Assembly: GCF_027922145.1 (NCBI RefSeq)
Contig: NZ_BSFC01000021.1
Location: 434,001-498,000 of the forward strand
Reading direction: 5' to 3'
Source: Novosphingobium resinovorum
GTDB lineage: Bacteria; Pseudomonadota; Alphaproteobacteria; Sphingomonadales; Sphingomonadaceae
DNA length: 64,000 nucleotides
Numbering within the stretch: position 1 is the stretch's first letter; the number at the start of each line of letters is the position of its first letter. The position numbers and the translations under genes were made by a program. Under the pieces are notes generated by a model. It saw only the letters and a list, made by a program, of their open reading frames with translations, was not told the origin of the DNA and searched no databases. Positions 26,367 to 34,544 of this stretch are shown here, piece after piece.

Positions 26367-27521
26367 CTACTCCGCCGCCTCCAGCCGCTGCACCGCCCGG
26401 TGCCCCAGCAACGGCAGCACTTCCTCGCCCACCCGGTAAGCCTCTTCCAGATGCGGCGTGGCGGCGAGGATGAAGGAATCCGCGCCCAGCCCGATCAGTT
26501 CGTCCAGCCGCGCCGCGACGTTCTCGTAACTGCCGACGATGCCCAGCGCCGGACCGGGGCGCAGCAGGCTGAACCCGCCCCAGACATTGGGCGAGACGAT
26601 AAGGTCGCGCCAGTCCCGCGCGTCGGCCACGCCCAGCCCGGCCAGGCGCTGCACGCCCACCGAGTCCCCGCGCCGCTCGCCGAACTCGTTACGGCTGGCG
26701 GCCTTTACATTGGCGAAGCCCAGTTCGATCTCGCGCCAGGCTTCCTCTTCGGTGGGCCGGGCGACGACTTCGACGCGGATCGCGCACTTGATGGCGCGGC
26801 CGAGTTCGGCGGTGCGCGCCTTCACCTGATCGAACTTCTGCGCCAGTTGCCCGAACGGCTCCAGCCACGAGAGGTAATAATCGGCGTGGCGCGCGGCCGA
26901 CTGCAACGCCGCCTCGGACGAACCGGAGAAGTAGATCGTCGGCAGATCCTCCTGCGCCAGCGCCGGCGGCAGGGCGCCGTTGTCGACCTCGTAGAAGCGG
27001 CCCTTGTGCGTATAGGGGCCGTCCTTCCACACGCCCTTCATCACGTCGAGGAACTCGGTGGTGCGGCCGTAGCGATCGTCGTGGTCGAAGGGGTCGCCCC
27101 ACCAGCGCTGCGCCGGACCGCCGCCACCGGTGATGATGTTGTAGACCACCCGCCCATTGGTCGCCCGTTGCAGGCTGGCGGACATGCGCGCGGCGCGCAC
27201 GGGGCTGAGGAATCCCGGCTGGAACGCGATCATGAAGCGGAAGGCCTTGGTCGCCCGCGCAAGCGCGGCTGAGATCACCCAGGGGTCGTCGGTCATCGGG
27301 AACGAGGGCAGCAGCCCGCCGACGAAACCGGAAATCTCCGCCGCGCGCGCGATCTCGGCCATGTGGTCGAGGTAGCTGGTCCCGTCGGGCCCGCCGTCCA
27401 CCAGCCCCGGCGTCTGGTTGCCGGGGGCCAGCGGCGACCAGTCTCCCCGGTTGAAGCTGCGCTCGCGGATCGAGCTGCTGCATCCATGCGTGGGGATGCG
27501 CCAGTAGAAATCGATGCTCAT
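26367..27521 (-). CDS. LLM-class FMNH2-dependent monooxygenase (SsuD-like)
   Basis: A 384-residue luciferase-like monooxygenase, with SsuD and the 9840 protein the most SsuD-like N-terminus in the window (MSIDFYWRIPTHG against SsuD's MFWFLPTHG). Other segments: TNGRVVYNIITGGGG, FDHDDRYGRTTEFLDVMKGV, LPTIYFSGSSEAALQSAARH and FILAATPHLEEAYRVGEEVL. The SsuD Arg-x-His region reads AIRVEVVARPTEEEAW. The ATG at 27521 follows AAGGAAAGGG. It is the second gene of a sigma-54 operon behind another LLM gene. The substrate is presumably a sulfonate or sulfone. Confidence 0.9.
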   Translation of the reverse strand: MSIDFYWRIPTHGCSSSIRERSFNRGDWSPLAPGNQTPGLVDGGPDGTSYLDHMAEIARAAEISGFVGGLLPSFPMTDDPWVISAALARATKAFRFMIAFQPGFLSPVRAARMSASLQRATNGRVVYNIITGGGGPAQRWWGDPFDHDDRYGRTTEFLDVMKGVWKDGPYTHKGRFYEVDNGALPPALAQEDLPTIYFSGSSEAALQSAARHADYYLSWLEPFGQLAQKFDQVKARTAELGRAIKCAIRVEVVARPTEEEAWREIELGFANVKAASRNEFGERRGDSVGVQRLAGLGVADARDWRDLIVSPNVWGGFSLLRPGPALGIVGSYENVAARLDELIGLGADSFILAATPHLEEAYRVGEEVLPLLGHRAVQRLEAAE

Positions 27522-27537
27522 GTCGTTGCCCTTTCCT

Positions 27538-28476
27538 TCAGGCGGCGATCGCCGCTGCCCGCACGCGGCCGATGACCTGCTCGCCCGCGACGTGGACTTC
27601 GTGAATCTGGTTGGTGGCCGACAGCACGGCGATATCGAGGCCCGCCCGTTCGAGGTCCGCGAGCGTCGCGGCGACCTCATCGTACGTGCCGACCAGCGTA
27701 TCGGCCGAGGGCGCCGTCCGCCCGCGCTCCACCGCGACGTCGGCCGCTTCAGCGCGGGCGAGCAGCGGTATCCGCGCGGCGATGCGCAAGTTCGGGTAGG
27801 CATCACGCGCGCCCGACACGAAATCGCCAAGTGCCTCGATCGACAGGCGTGTATCGAGCAGCAGCACTTCGGCATGGGCGAGCAGGTCCGCATCGGGCGC
27901 CTGCGATGCGCGCAGCCATACCGGTGGGCGCCGCCGCCCTCGTACGAGATCGCCGAAACCACCCTTCTCGACGACGAAGTGGCGGCCCTCCTGATCGAAC
28001 GGGCCGTCGCCCCAGACGCCGTCCAGCAGCGTCAACAGTTCGCCGGCGCGCGCGGGCACTTCGGCCTCGTCGATGGCGTCCCCGGCTTCCGGCCCCTGGC
28101 GCGGGTCGATCAGCCAGCCCTGCCGGTCGCCCGAGAAGCGCTGCACGCTCGCCGCCATCTTGGCGTGGTAGACACCCGAGGCAGACCCCGGCGCGACGGC
28201 AGTGACCAGTTGCACCCGCCGCGTCTCCCGCAGCAGGTTGCCGGTGACGATCCACGGCTCTTCGCCCTCGGGCTCGTCGGGGATGACGATACCGTCGAAG
28301 CCGGTCAGCTCCGCCGCGCGCGCAACCTGCGTGAGATAGTCGTAGTGATTGATCTGGAGGCGGCGGCTGCCGGCATCACGGGCCGGAACCCAGGGCCGGT
28401 CACCATCGCCCCATTCGGCGCGGCGGCGGTCGGCCGCCGCAGTGCTCGACAAGTGCCAGTAGAAACGCAGTGCCAT
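27538..28476 (-). CDS. Short LLM-class flavin-dependent oxidoreductase
   Basis: A 312-residue luciferase-like protein, clearly shorter than the other four here (384-404 residues). Its N-terminus aligns with them (MALRFYWHLSS, NHYDYLTQVARAAELTGFDG, QRFSGDRQGWLIDPRQG), but the central and C-terminal parts are reduced and the usual ending xxGYPHLEEAYRVGE is replaced by VLSATNQIHEVHVAGEQVI. It may be a flavin monooxygenase of different specificity or a partner of the 26367 protein, whose gene starts 16 bp downstream. The start at 28476 fits the sigma-54 promoter 39 bp upstream. Confidence 0.82.
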   Translation of the reverse strand: MALRFYWHLSSTAAADRRRAEWGDGDRPWVPARDAGSRRLQINHYDYLTQVARAAELTGFDGIVIPDEPEGEEPWIVTGNLLRETRRVQLVTAVAPGSASGVYHAKMAASVQRFSGDRQGWLIDPRQGPEAGDAIDEAEVPARAGELLTLLDGVWGDGPFDQEGRHFVVEKGGFGDLVRGRRRPPVWLRASQAPDADLLAHAEVLLLDTRLSIEALGDFVSGARDAYPNLRIAARIPLLARAEAADVAVERGRTAPSADTLVGTYDEVAATLADLERAGLDIAVLSATNQIHEVHVAGEQVIGRVRAAAIAA

Positions 28477-28515
28477 CGGTGGCTCCCTTCGATCGAGATA
28501 TTGCGGTTTCTCCGA

Positions 28516-28531
28516 AGCATGGACCGTGCCA
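28516..28531 (-). promoter_or_regulatory. Sigma-54 promoter of the 28476 LLM operon
   Basis: TGGCACGGTCCATGCT on the minus strand: perfect -24 box, -12 element ATGCT with correct spacing. Confidence 0.85.
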
Positions 28532-28584
28532 TGCTCGGCAAACCACGGCGCTTCCCGCGCCTCGGTTCCTGCGTGCCGCCCTGC

Positions 28585-28600
28585 TGCGCAATTCTGCGCA
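28585..28600. promoter_or_regulatory. Shared activator dyad between divergent sigma-54 promoters
   Basis: TGCGCA-ATTC-TGCGCA, a perfect inverted repeat with four-base centre, extended by CTG and CAG on either side. It is 53 bp from the minus-strand promoter and 64 bp from the plus-strand promoter, so one bound activator could serve both operons. Best copy of the motif in the window. Confidence 0.65.
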
Positions 28601-28664
28601 GCGCAGCGTCGCGATCTGGACACGCGAGCGGCCGGAACCGCTCAATCGCGCCATGGCCCGGCGC

Positions 28665-28680
28665 TGGCACGGCCTTTGCT
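28665..28680 (+). promoter_or_regulatory. Sigma-54 promoter of the 28714 gene
   Basis: TGGCACGGCCTTTGCT, identical to the promoter at 8201-8216 that also drives a DszB-like gene; 33 bp upstream of the GTG start. Confidence 0.9.
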
Positions 28681-28713
28681 TTCAGGCCGGCGAACGAACG
28701 GAGATGCGGTGCG

Positions 28714-29748
28714 GTGAGCGTGACGGGGACTGGGGAACTCAATCGGATCTGGCTGGTGCGCTCGCCGGTGCCCGCCGCATCGAGCATCGCCTGGTCGCTG
28801 GGCTGGCTCGACGCCGATTTCGGACGGGACGGCATCGCCGTGAACTGGCTGCGCGAGGACCGTCTGCGCGTGGTCGAGCATGACCATCACGACATGACGC
28901 GGGCGCTGTTTCGCGAGGGCGGCAACATCCCCGCCCTCGCGGCGCGGGCGCTGGGCGCGGAAACGCGGGTGATCGGCCTGACCTGGATCGACGAGCGACA
29001 GGCGATCATGGTGCGCCCCGGCGAACAGGTGCTCGATCCCGCGCACCTCAAGGGGCTGCGTTTCGCCCTGCCGGGCTACGTCTCGACGCGGGGCGCCTCG
29101 GTCGTGCGCGGCATGTCGCTGCACGGGATCAAGAACGCGCTGCGGCTGGCCGGGCTCGAACTGGAGGACGTGACGCTGGTGGACGTGCCGACGCCGCAAG
29201 TGGACTTCTCCGAACCGCAGATGATGCAGCGCATGTGGTCGGGCCTTCAGGCGCTGGCCGAAGGGCGGGTGGACGCGGTCTACGTCAAGGGCGCCGCCGC
29301 CGCCGAAGCCGCGATGGCGCTAGGGCTCGAAGTGGGCATCGACCTCGACGCCTATCCCAGCCGCATGACGCGGGTGAACAACGGCACCCCGCGTCCGATC
29401 GTCACCCATCGCCACATGATCGAGGCGCATTTCGACCTCGTGGTGCGCTTCCTTCACCAGACGCTGCGCGCCGCCGACTGGGCCGCCGGGCATCCGGTGG
29501 AACTGAAGCACATCCTGGAGCGCGAGACTTTCGCGGGGCCGGTCGGCGTCGAGGCCGCCTATCGCGACGGCTTCCACCGCGCGCTGCACCCCGACCTTTC
29601 CGCCGAGCGGATCGACATGCTGCGCGTGCAGGAGCGCTTCCTGCGACTGCACGGCTTCCTCGAAAATTCGGTGGACGTCGATGCCTGGGTGGACGCCCGC
29701 CCGCTCGCCGCCGCACTGGCGCTGAGGGCGCTCGACCGCGCCGCCTGA
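28714..29748 (+). CDS. DszB-like protein lacking the catalytic Cys and His (paralogue 3)
   Basis: A 344-residue member of the DszB-like group by overall match to the other three (LFREGGNIPALAARALG, VIGLTWIDERQAIMVRP, RVNNGTPRPIV). At the catalytic Cys position it reads LVRSPVPAAS, so Ser17 replaces Cys. Ten residues before the conserved Arg, where the others have His, it has Asp (HDHHDMTRALFREGG), with a neighbouring His one position earlier. It is therefore probably not an active desulfinase of the known mechanism; a binding or sensing role is conceivable. GTG start at 28714 behind CGGAG, chosen because the sigma-54 promoter excludes longer forms. The activator gene at 29836 follows. Confidence 0.75.
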   Translation: MSVTGTGELNRIWLVRSPVPAASSIAWSLGWLDADFGRDGIAVNWLREDRLRVVEHDHHDMTRALFREGGNIPALAARALGAETRVIGLTWIDERQAIMVRPGEQVLDPAHLKGLRFALPGYVSTRGASVVRGMSLHGIKNALRLAGLELEDVTLVDVPTPQVDFSEPQMMQRMWSGLQALAEGRVDAVYVKGAAAAEAAMALGLEVGIDLDAYPSRMTRVNNGTPRPIVTHRHMIEAHFDLVVRFLHQTLRAADWAAGHPVELKHILERETFAGPVGVEAAYRDGFHRALHPDLSAERIDMLRVQERFLRLHGFLENSVDVDAWVDARPLAAALALRALDRAA

Positions 29749-29835
29749 AGGTAACGCTTGCCAGTCGGTCGTATTCTCTACTATTTCTATAGACAATGAG
29801 TCGATGGCACAGTGCGCGGCGAGGAGGCACGAACC

Positions 29836-30963
29836 ATGGCGTTAGCGAAACACCGGTCGGAAGCTCCGGCAGGGCGAGGCAGCGGCAGGACGATCCTGTC
29901 GCTCGACTCCGCGAATCCTGCGATCCCGGCGATCCGCGCGCGGGCTTTCGTGTTTTCCGATCCTCGCTCGCGGGCGATGGTGCCGCTGATCGAGCGCACC
30001 GCGCCCAGCGAGGCCACCGTGCTCGTCACCGGGGAAACCGGCACCGGCAAGGAACTGGTCGCCCGCTACGTTCATGCGCTGAGCGATCGCCGCAGCGGCC
30101 CTTTCATCGCCGTCAATTGCGGCGCCTTCTCCGAAAGCCTGATCGAATCGGAACTGTTCGGGCATGAACGCGGCGCCTTCACCGGCGCCATGGACGCCCG
30201 CCCCGGCTGGTTCGAGGCGGCGAACGGCGGCACCCTGTTCCTCGACGAAGTAGGCGACCTGCCGCAGTCGCTGCAGGTCAAGCTGCTGCGCATCCTGCAG
30301 GAGCGCGAGGTGGTCCGGCTCGGCTCGCGCAAACCCGTCGCGCTCGACGTGCGGCTGATCGCGGCGACCAACCTGGACCTCGCCCGCGCCGTCTCCGAAG
30401 GGCGTTTCCGCGAAGACCTGTTCTATCGTCTCAACGTCGTCGCCCTGCCGATCCTGCCCTTGCGTGAACGGCGGGCGGACATCCTGCCACTGGCCCGGCA
30501 CTTCCTCGAACTGTACGGGACAAAGATCGGCGCGGGGCGACTGGAACTGACCGCCGGGGCAGAGGAAGCACTGTTCTCCCATCCCTGGCCCGGTAACATC
30601 CGCGAGCTGGAAAACGCGATCCTGCGCGCGACCCTGACCTGCATCGACGGCCAGATCACCGCCGATGACCTCGCGCTCCATGCCCTCGATGCCCGGCCGC
30701 AGACGATCCGCGTCGCCCCTGAGGAACCGTCCGCAGAATTGCCTGCGGCGGCGGCCGACCAGGCCATCATGGAAGATCGCCTTACCCCGCTGGTCGCGCG
30801 CTTTCTCGAGGAGAAGCAGGGCGCCCTGCTCGACCGCACGATCGAGAGCGTCGTGCGCACCGCCTTCTCGCGGTACGAGGGCAACCAGATCCGCACCGCC
30901 GCCGCGCTGGGCGTGACCCGCAGCGTGCTGCGCACGCACCTGAAGAACTTCGGCCTCATCTGA
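29836..30963 (+). CDS. Sigma-54-dependent activator, SfnR-like
   Basis: A 375-residue enhancer-binding protein. A short N-terminus of about 35 residues carries no receiver or GAF domain. The AAA+ domain has Walker A GETGTGKE, the sigma-54 loop GAFTGA, Walker [13 protein letters not shown] and [20 protein letters not shown]. The C-terminal Fis-type HTH is [20 protein letters not shown]. SfnR, the closest known type, controls use of dimethyl sulfone and other organosulfur compounds in Pseudomonas. It is likely to act on the sigma-54 promoters across this window, perhaps with the paralogue at 1-892. The ATG at 29836 has GAGGAGG upstream. Confidence 0.9.
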   Translation: MALAKHRSEAPAGRGSGRTILSLDSANPAIPAIRARAFVFSDPRSRAMVPLIERTAPSEATVLVTGETGTGKELVARYVHALSDRRSGPFIAVNCGAFSESLIESELFGHERGAFTGAMDARPGWFEAANGGTLFLDEVGDLPQSLQVKLLRILQEREVVRLGSRKPVALDVRLIAATNLDLARAVSEGRFREDLFYRLNVVALPILPLRERRADILPLARHFLELYGTKIGAGRLELTAGAEEALFSHPWPGNIRELENAILRATLTCIDGQITADDLALHALDARPQTIRVAPEEPSAELPAAAADQAIMEDRLTPLVARFLEEKQGALLDRTIESVVRTAFSRYEGNQIRTAAALGVTRSVLRTHLKNFGLI

Positions 30964-30989
30964 AACGTGCGCCCAATGGCGCATTCCCG

Positions 30990-31005
30990 CATCGAAATTC
31001 GCGCA
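30990..31005. promoter_or_regulatory. Putative activator dyad upstream of the 31080 promoter
   Basis: On the minus strand TGCGCG-AATT-TCGATG, an imperfect dyad 74 bp upstream of the sigma-54 promoter. Confidence 0.4.
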
Positions 31006-31079
31006 GCCGGTGCGTCGATCTGAACATCGGCTGCCGTCCGGCCGTATCAAACCCCTGACAGAACGGCATTTTGCGTCCT

Positions 31080-31095
31080 TGGCACGCCGTTTGCT
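31080..31095 (+). promoter_or_regulatory. Sigma-54 promoter of the TonB receptor / DszB-like operon
   Basis: TGGCACGCCGTTTGCT, a perfect match to the consensus, about 55 bp upstream of the receptor start. Confidence 0.9.
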
Positions 31096-31149
31096 CTGCC
31101 TGTCCGCGAACACATCGTTTCCGGTTCGCAGACAAGGACAATGCACGCC

Positions 31150-33384
31150 ATGGCATCCAGGGGCCCCAAGACCTTCACTTCCCCGCGCGGCACCGGCAGC
31201 GCCGGTGCATCGGCCCTTGCCCTCTCGCTGGCCCTGTCGCTTTCCGGCGCGGCCCATGCCGAGGAAGCGGACGCGGGCGGATCCGGCAGCGACGTCATCC
31301 TCGTCACCGCGCAGAAGCGCAGCCAGAGCGTGCAGGACGTGCCCGCATCGGTGGTGGCACTGGGCGGCGATGCCCTGCGCGACCGGCTCATCACCCGCGC
31401 CAGCGACATCTCGCGCTTCGTGCCCAGCTTCAGTGCGGACACCTCGGTCGGCAACCTGACGCCGCGCTGGTATCTGCGCGGCATCGGCAATTCGGTGCCC
31501 GGAAACGGCCAGACCAGCCCGGTCGGTATCTATCAGGACGAAGTCTACGTCGGCATTCCCGTCGCGCAGGCCTTCCCGATCTTCGACCTCGAGCGCGTAG
31601 AGGTGCTGAGCGGCCCGCAAGGCACGCTATGGGGCAAGAACACCACGGCGGGCGCGGTCAACTTCATCTCGCGCAAGCCCGCCTTCGATGCCAGCGGCTA
31701 TGCCCGCGCCGAATATGGCAGCTATGGCTCCACGCTGCTCGAAGGGGCATGGGGCGGCCCGCTCAGCGACAAGGTGGCGGTGCGTTTCGCCGGTCACTTC
31801 CGCGATGACGACGGCTTCGCGAAGAACCGGCACGACGGCACCCCGATGGGCAAGAACCGCGAGGCCGCGGCCCGTTTCTCCGTGCTCGTCAAGCCGACCG
31901 ATACGTTCGAGGCCCTGCTGCGCGTGCAGTACCGCGACTACAAGAACGTCGGCGACATCATCTACCAGGGCCTCGGCACCACCGACCCTGCCGGTTTCCC
32001 GATCGCGCAGGGCTACAGGAACAACTCCTCGTTCGGGAACAGCGGGCAGGATCTGCGCCAGCGCGGCACCCAGCTCAACCTCGACTGGGACGTGGGCGAT
32101 CTGCACCTGACCTCGATCACCGGCTACAACGAGTTCAAGCACCGCTCCGAACTCGGCACGCAGGTGCCGCACGAAGGCACACACACCTACAGCAGCCTGA
32201 ACGCGAAGATCTTCAATCAGGAACTGCGCCTTGCTTCACCGGACGAGGGCCGCCTGAAGTGGATCGTCGGCGCGCACTACTATTACGAGAAGCTGGATTC
32301 CGAGGCGGTCACCGCAGTGCTTCCCAACACCGTTGGCCTCGCCCCAGCCTGGACGAACACGCAGTTCACCCAGAGCAATAACAGCTACGGCCTCTTCGCC
32401 AATGTCACGTACGAGCCGCTCGACAATCTCGAGATCATCCTGGGCGGGCGTTACACTTGGGAAGACAAGGCGATCGACCTCGACACCATCGGCACCGCGA
32501 CCGGCGGCGCCGGCACGCTGACCTTCCTCGACACCGTGGCGTTCTGGTCGCGCAATTCGGTGACCGGCACCCGCATCGCCACCCGCGCGGTGCAGGACGA
32601 AAAGCGCAACTGGCGCGCGTTCACGTATGATGCCACCGCGAAGTACAACTTCACGCCGGGCCTCAACGTCTATGCCCGCTACGCCAAGGGCTTCCGCTCG
32701 GGCGGGTTCAACCCGGGCGCGACGCTGCAGACGCAGGTGGCGACGGTGAACCCCGAATACGTCAAGAGCTATGAGGTCGGCCTGAAGTCCGAATGGCTGG
32801 GCGGTCGCCTGACCGCCAATCTCGCGGCGTTCTACAACGACTACAGCAACATCCAGGTCACGGTGATCCAGTTGCCGCTCAGCCAGCTGTCGAACGCGGG
32901 CAAGGGCTGGTCGAAGGGCGCCGAAGCGGTCCTGACCGCGCGGCCGTTCGATGCGCTGCGCCTGTCTGGCACGCTCGGCCTGCTCGACACCAAGTACACC
33001 GAGTTCCCGAACTGCAAGGCGGGCGTCGATTGCTCGGGCAACCAGTTCGTCCGCGCGCCGCACGTGACCGCCAGCGTCAGCGGCGAATACACCTTCGATG
33101 TAGGCGGCGGCCATAGGATCGTCGCGGAGACCAACTGGTCCTATCGCTCGCACCTCTACTTCAACGCCGGCACGCAGGCCGCGCCGCTGGAGCAGGATCC
33201 CAAGTGGCTGGGAAATGCCTCGCTGGCCTGGCAGCTGCCGAGCGACATCAGGGTCTCCGTCTTCGCGCGCAACGTGACCAACAGCCACGCAGCCTCGACG
33301 ATCATCCCTTCGGCGAACTTTGGCTACATCAAATACATCATCGAGCCCCGCGTGTGGGGCGGCGCCGTTTCGGTGACCTTCTGA
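31150..33384 (+). CDS. TonB-dependent receptor
   Basis: An outer-membrane receptor of about 744 residues. After a signal peptide ending around SGAAHAEE, a TonB-box-like segment (DVILVTAQKRSQSVQDVP) leads into the plug (VEVLSGPQGTLWGKNTTAGAVN). The barrel ends WGGAVSVTF with terminal Phe. Of two in-frame ATGs (31141, 31150) the second is better spaced from AAGGA, though both are possible. It belongs to the sphingomonad-type receptor group used for many organic substrates. It forms a sigma-54 operon with the DszB-like gene at 33414, which implies uptake of an organosulfur compound (inference). Confidence 0.9.
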   Translation: MASRGPKTFTSPRGTGSAGASALALSLALSLSGAAHAEEADAGGSGSDVILVTAQKRSQSVQDVPASVVALGGDALRDRLITRASDISRFVPSFSADTSVGNLTPRWYLRGIGNSVPGNGQTSPVGIYQDEVYVGIPVAQAFPIFDLERVEVLSGPQGTLWGKNTTAGAVNFISRKPAFDASGYARAEYGSYGSTLLEGAWGGPLSDKVAVRFAGHFRDDDGFAKNRHDGTPMGKNREAAARFSVLVKPTDTFEALLRVQYRDYKNVGDIIYQGLGTTDPAGFPIAQGYRNNSSFGNSGQDLRQRGTQLNLDWDVGDLHLTSITGYNEFKHRSELGTQVPHEGTHTYSSLNAKIFNQELRLASPDEGRLKWIVGAHYYYEKLDSEAVTAVLPNTVGLAPAWTNTQFTQSNNSYGLFANVTYEPLDNLEIILGGRYTWEDKAIDLDTIGTATGGAGTLTFLDTVAFWSRNSVTGTRIATRAVQDEKRNWRAFTYDATAKYNFTPGLNVYARYAKGFRSGGFNPGATLQTQVATVNPEYVKSYEVGLKSEWLGGRLTANLAAFYNDYSNIQVTVIQLPLSQLSNAGKGWSKGAEAVLTARPFDALRLSGTLGLLDTKYTEFPNCKAGVDCSGNQFVRAPHVTASVSGEYTFDVGGGHRIVAETNWSYRSHLYFNAGTQAAPLEQDPKWLGNASLAWQLPSDIRVSVFARNVTNSHAASTIIPSANFGYIKYIIEPRVWGGAVSVTF

Positions 33385-33413
33385 TCCCGCGCTCCCATAA
33401 AAAGGAAACCGAC

Positions 33414-34490
33414 ATGGCCACGCAGACTGCTACGCATGCATCCACCGCGCCCGATGAAATCTGGTTCACCCGCTGCCCGGTGCCGACAGCGACCGGGCTC
33501 GCCTACAAGCTGGGCTGGCTGACCGAGGAATTCGCAAGCGAAGGCATCCCGGTGCGCACGCTTCAGGAATCGACGCCCGAGATCGCGCTGCGGCACTACG
33601 ACCACCGCCTGCCCACGCTGATCCGCGAGGGCGGCAACATCCTCGCTTTCGCCGCACGCGCACAGGGCGAGCCGACCAAGCTCGTCGGCCTGACCTGGAT
33701 CGAGGAAAGCCAGGTCATCCTCGTCCGCCCCGATTCCGGCATCACCCAGCCCGCGCACCTCAAGGGCAAGCGCCTTGCCCTGCCCAGCTGGACCGACCAC
33801 GAGATTCCCAGCCACTTGCGCGGCACCAGCATCGGGCGAGGCATGTCGCTGCTCGGCTACAAGGGCGCGCTGCACGCGGGCGGCCTGACTTTCGACGACG
33901 TCGATCTCATCGAAGTGGACGGCACCATCCGCAACATCGGCGGCGCCGGACGCGACAGTCAGCCGGGGCGCGGCACCATTAACCGGCTCTGGGCCATCGA
34001 TGCGCTGGCGAACGGCGATGTGGACGCAGTCTACGTCAAGGGCGCCTCGGCTCTCGACGGCGCGCGCGAGGCTGGCGTCGTCGTCGGCATCGACCTCGAT
34101 GCACTGCCGAACAAGGCCTCGCGCGTGAACAACGGCACGCCGCGTCCGATCACGGTCCACCAGAGCCTGATCGACGATCACTTCGACCATCTCGTCCGCT
34201 TCCTCGAAGTGACCCTGCGCGCCGCCGACTGGGCCGCGCAGAATATCGCGAAAGTGCACGAGATCCTGCAGTTCGAAACGCGCGGCAGCGTGGAAGCGGT
34301 GACGCAGGCTTATGGCGCGGACTTCCACAAGACGCTGCATCCCACGCTGGATGCCGAGCGCCTTGCCCTGTTCGACCAGCAGAAGAAGGCGCTGGGCCTG
34401 TTCGGCTTCCTGGAGCGCGATTTCCCGCTGGCCGACTGGGTCGATCCGCGCCCGCTCGCGGCCGCTTACGACCGGTTGGGCCGCGGCTGA
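33414..34490 (+). CDS. DszB-like sulfinate desulfinase (paralogue 4)
   Basis: A 358-residue DszB-like protein with all three catalytic positions: Cys21 in WFTRCPVPTATG (DszB has NCPVPNA), and His ten residues before Arg in HYDHRLPTLIREGGNI. RVNNGTPRPITVH is the later family segment. A loop insertion (SWTDHEIPSHLRGTSIG) distinguishes it from paralogues 1 and 3. There is no signal peptide. It lies 29 bp after a TonB receptor gene behind AAAGGAA, so uptake and desulfination appear coupled. Substrate unknown. Confidence 0.76.
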   Translation: MATQTATHASTAPDEIWFTRCPVPTATGLAYKLGWLTEEFASEGIPVRTLQESTPEIALRHYDHRLPTLIREGGNILAFAARAQGEPTKLVGLTWIEESQVILVRPDSGITQPAHLKGKRLALPSWTDHEIPSHLRGTSIGRGMSLLGYKGALHAGGLTFDDVDLIEVDGTIRNIGGAGRDSQPGRGTINRLWAIDALANGDVDAVYVKGASALDGAREAGVVVGIDLDALPNKASRVNNGTPRPITVHQSLIDDHFDHLVRFLEVTLRAADWAAQNIAKVHEILQFETRGSVEAVTQAYGADFHKTLHPTLDAERLALFDQQKKALGLFGFLERDFPLADWVDPRPLAAAYDRLGRG

Positions 34491-34507
34491 CCGGCTCGTC
34501 CTTGCAA

Positions 34508-34536
34508 TTCCCGCCACCTTTTCGAGGTGGCGGGAA
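34508..34536. terminator. Hairpin between convergent operons, probable bidirectional transcript end
   Basis: Twelve-base perfect stem TTCCCGCCACCT / AGGTGGCGGGAA with a five-base loop. No run of T follows on either strand, so termination strength is uncertain. Confidence 0.6.
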
Positions 34537-34544
34537 ACCAGCCG

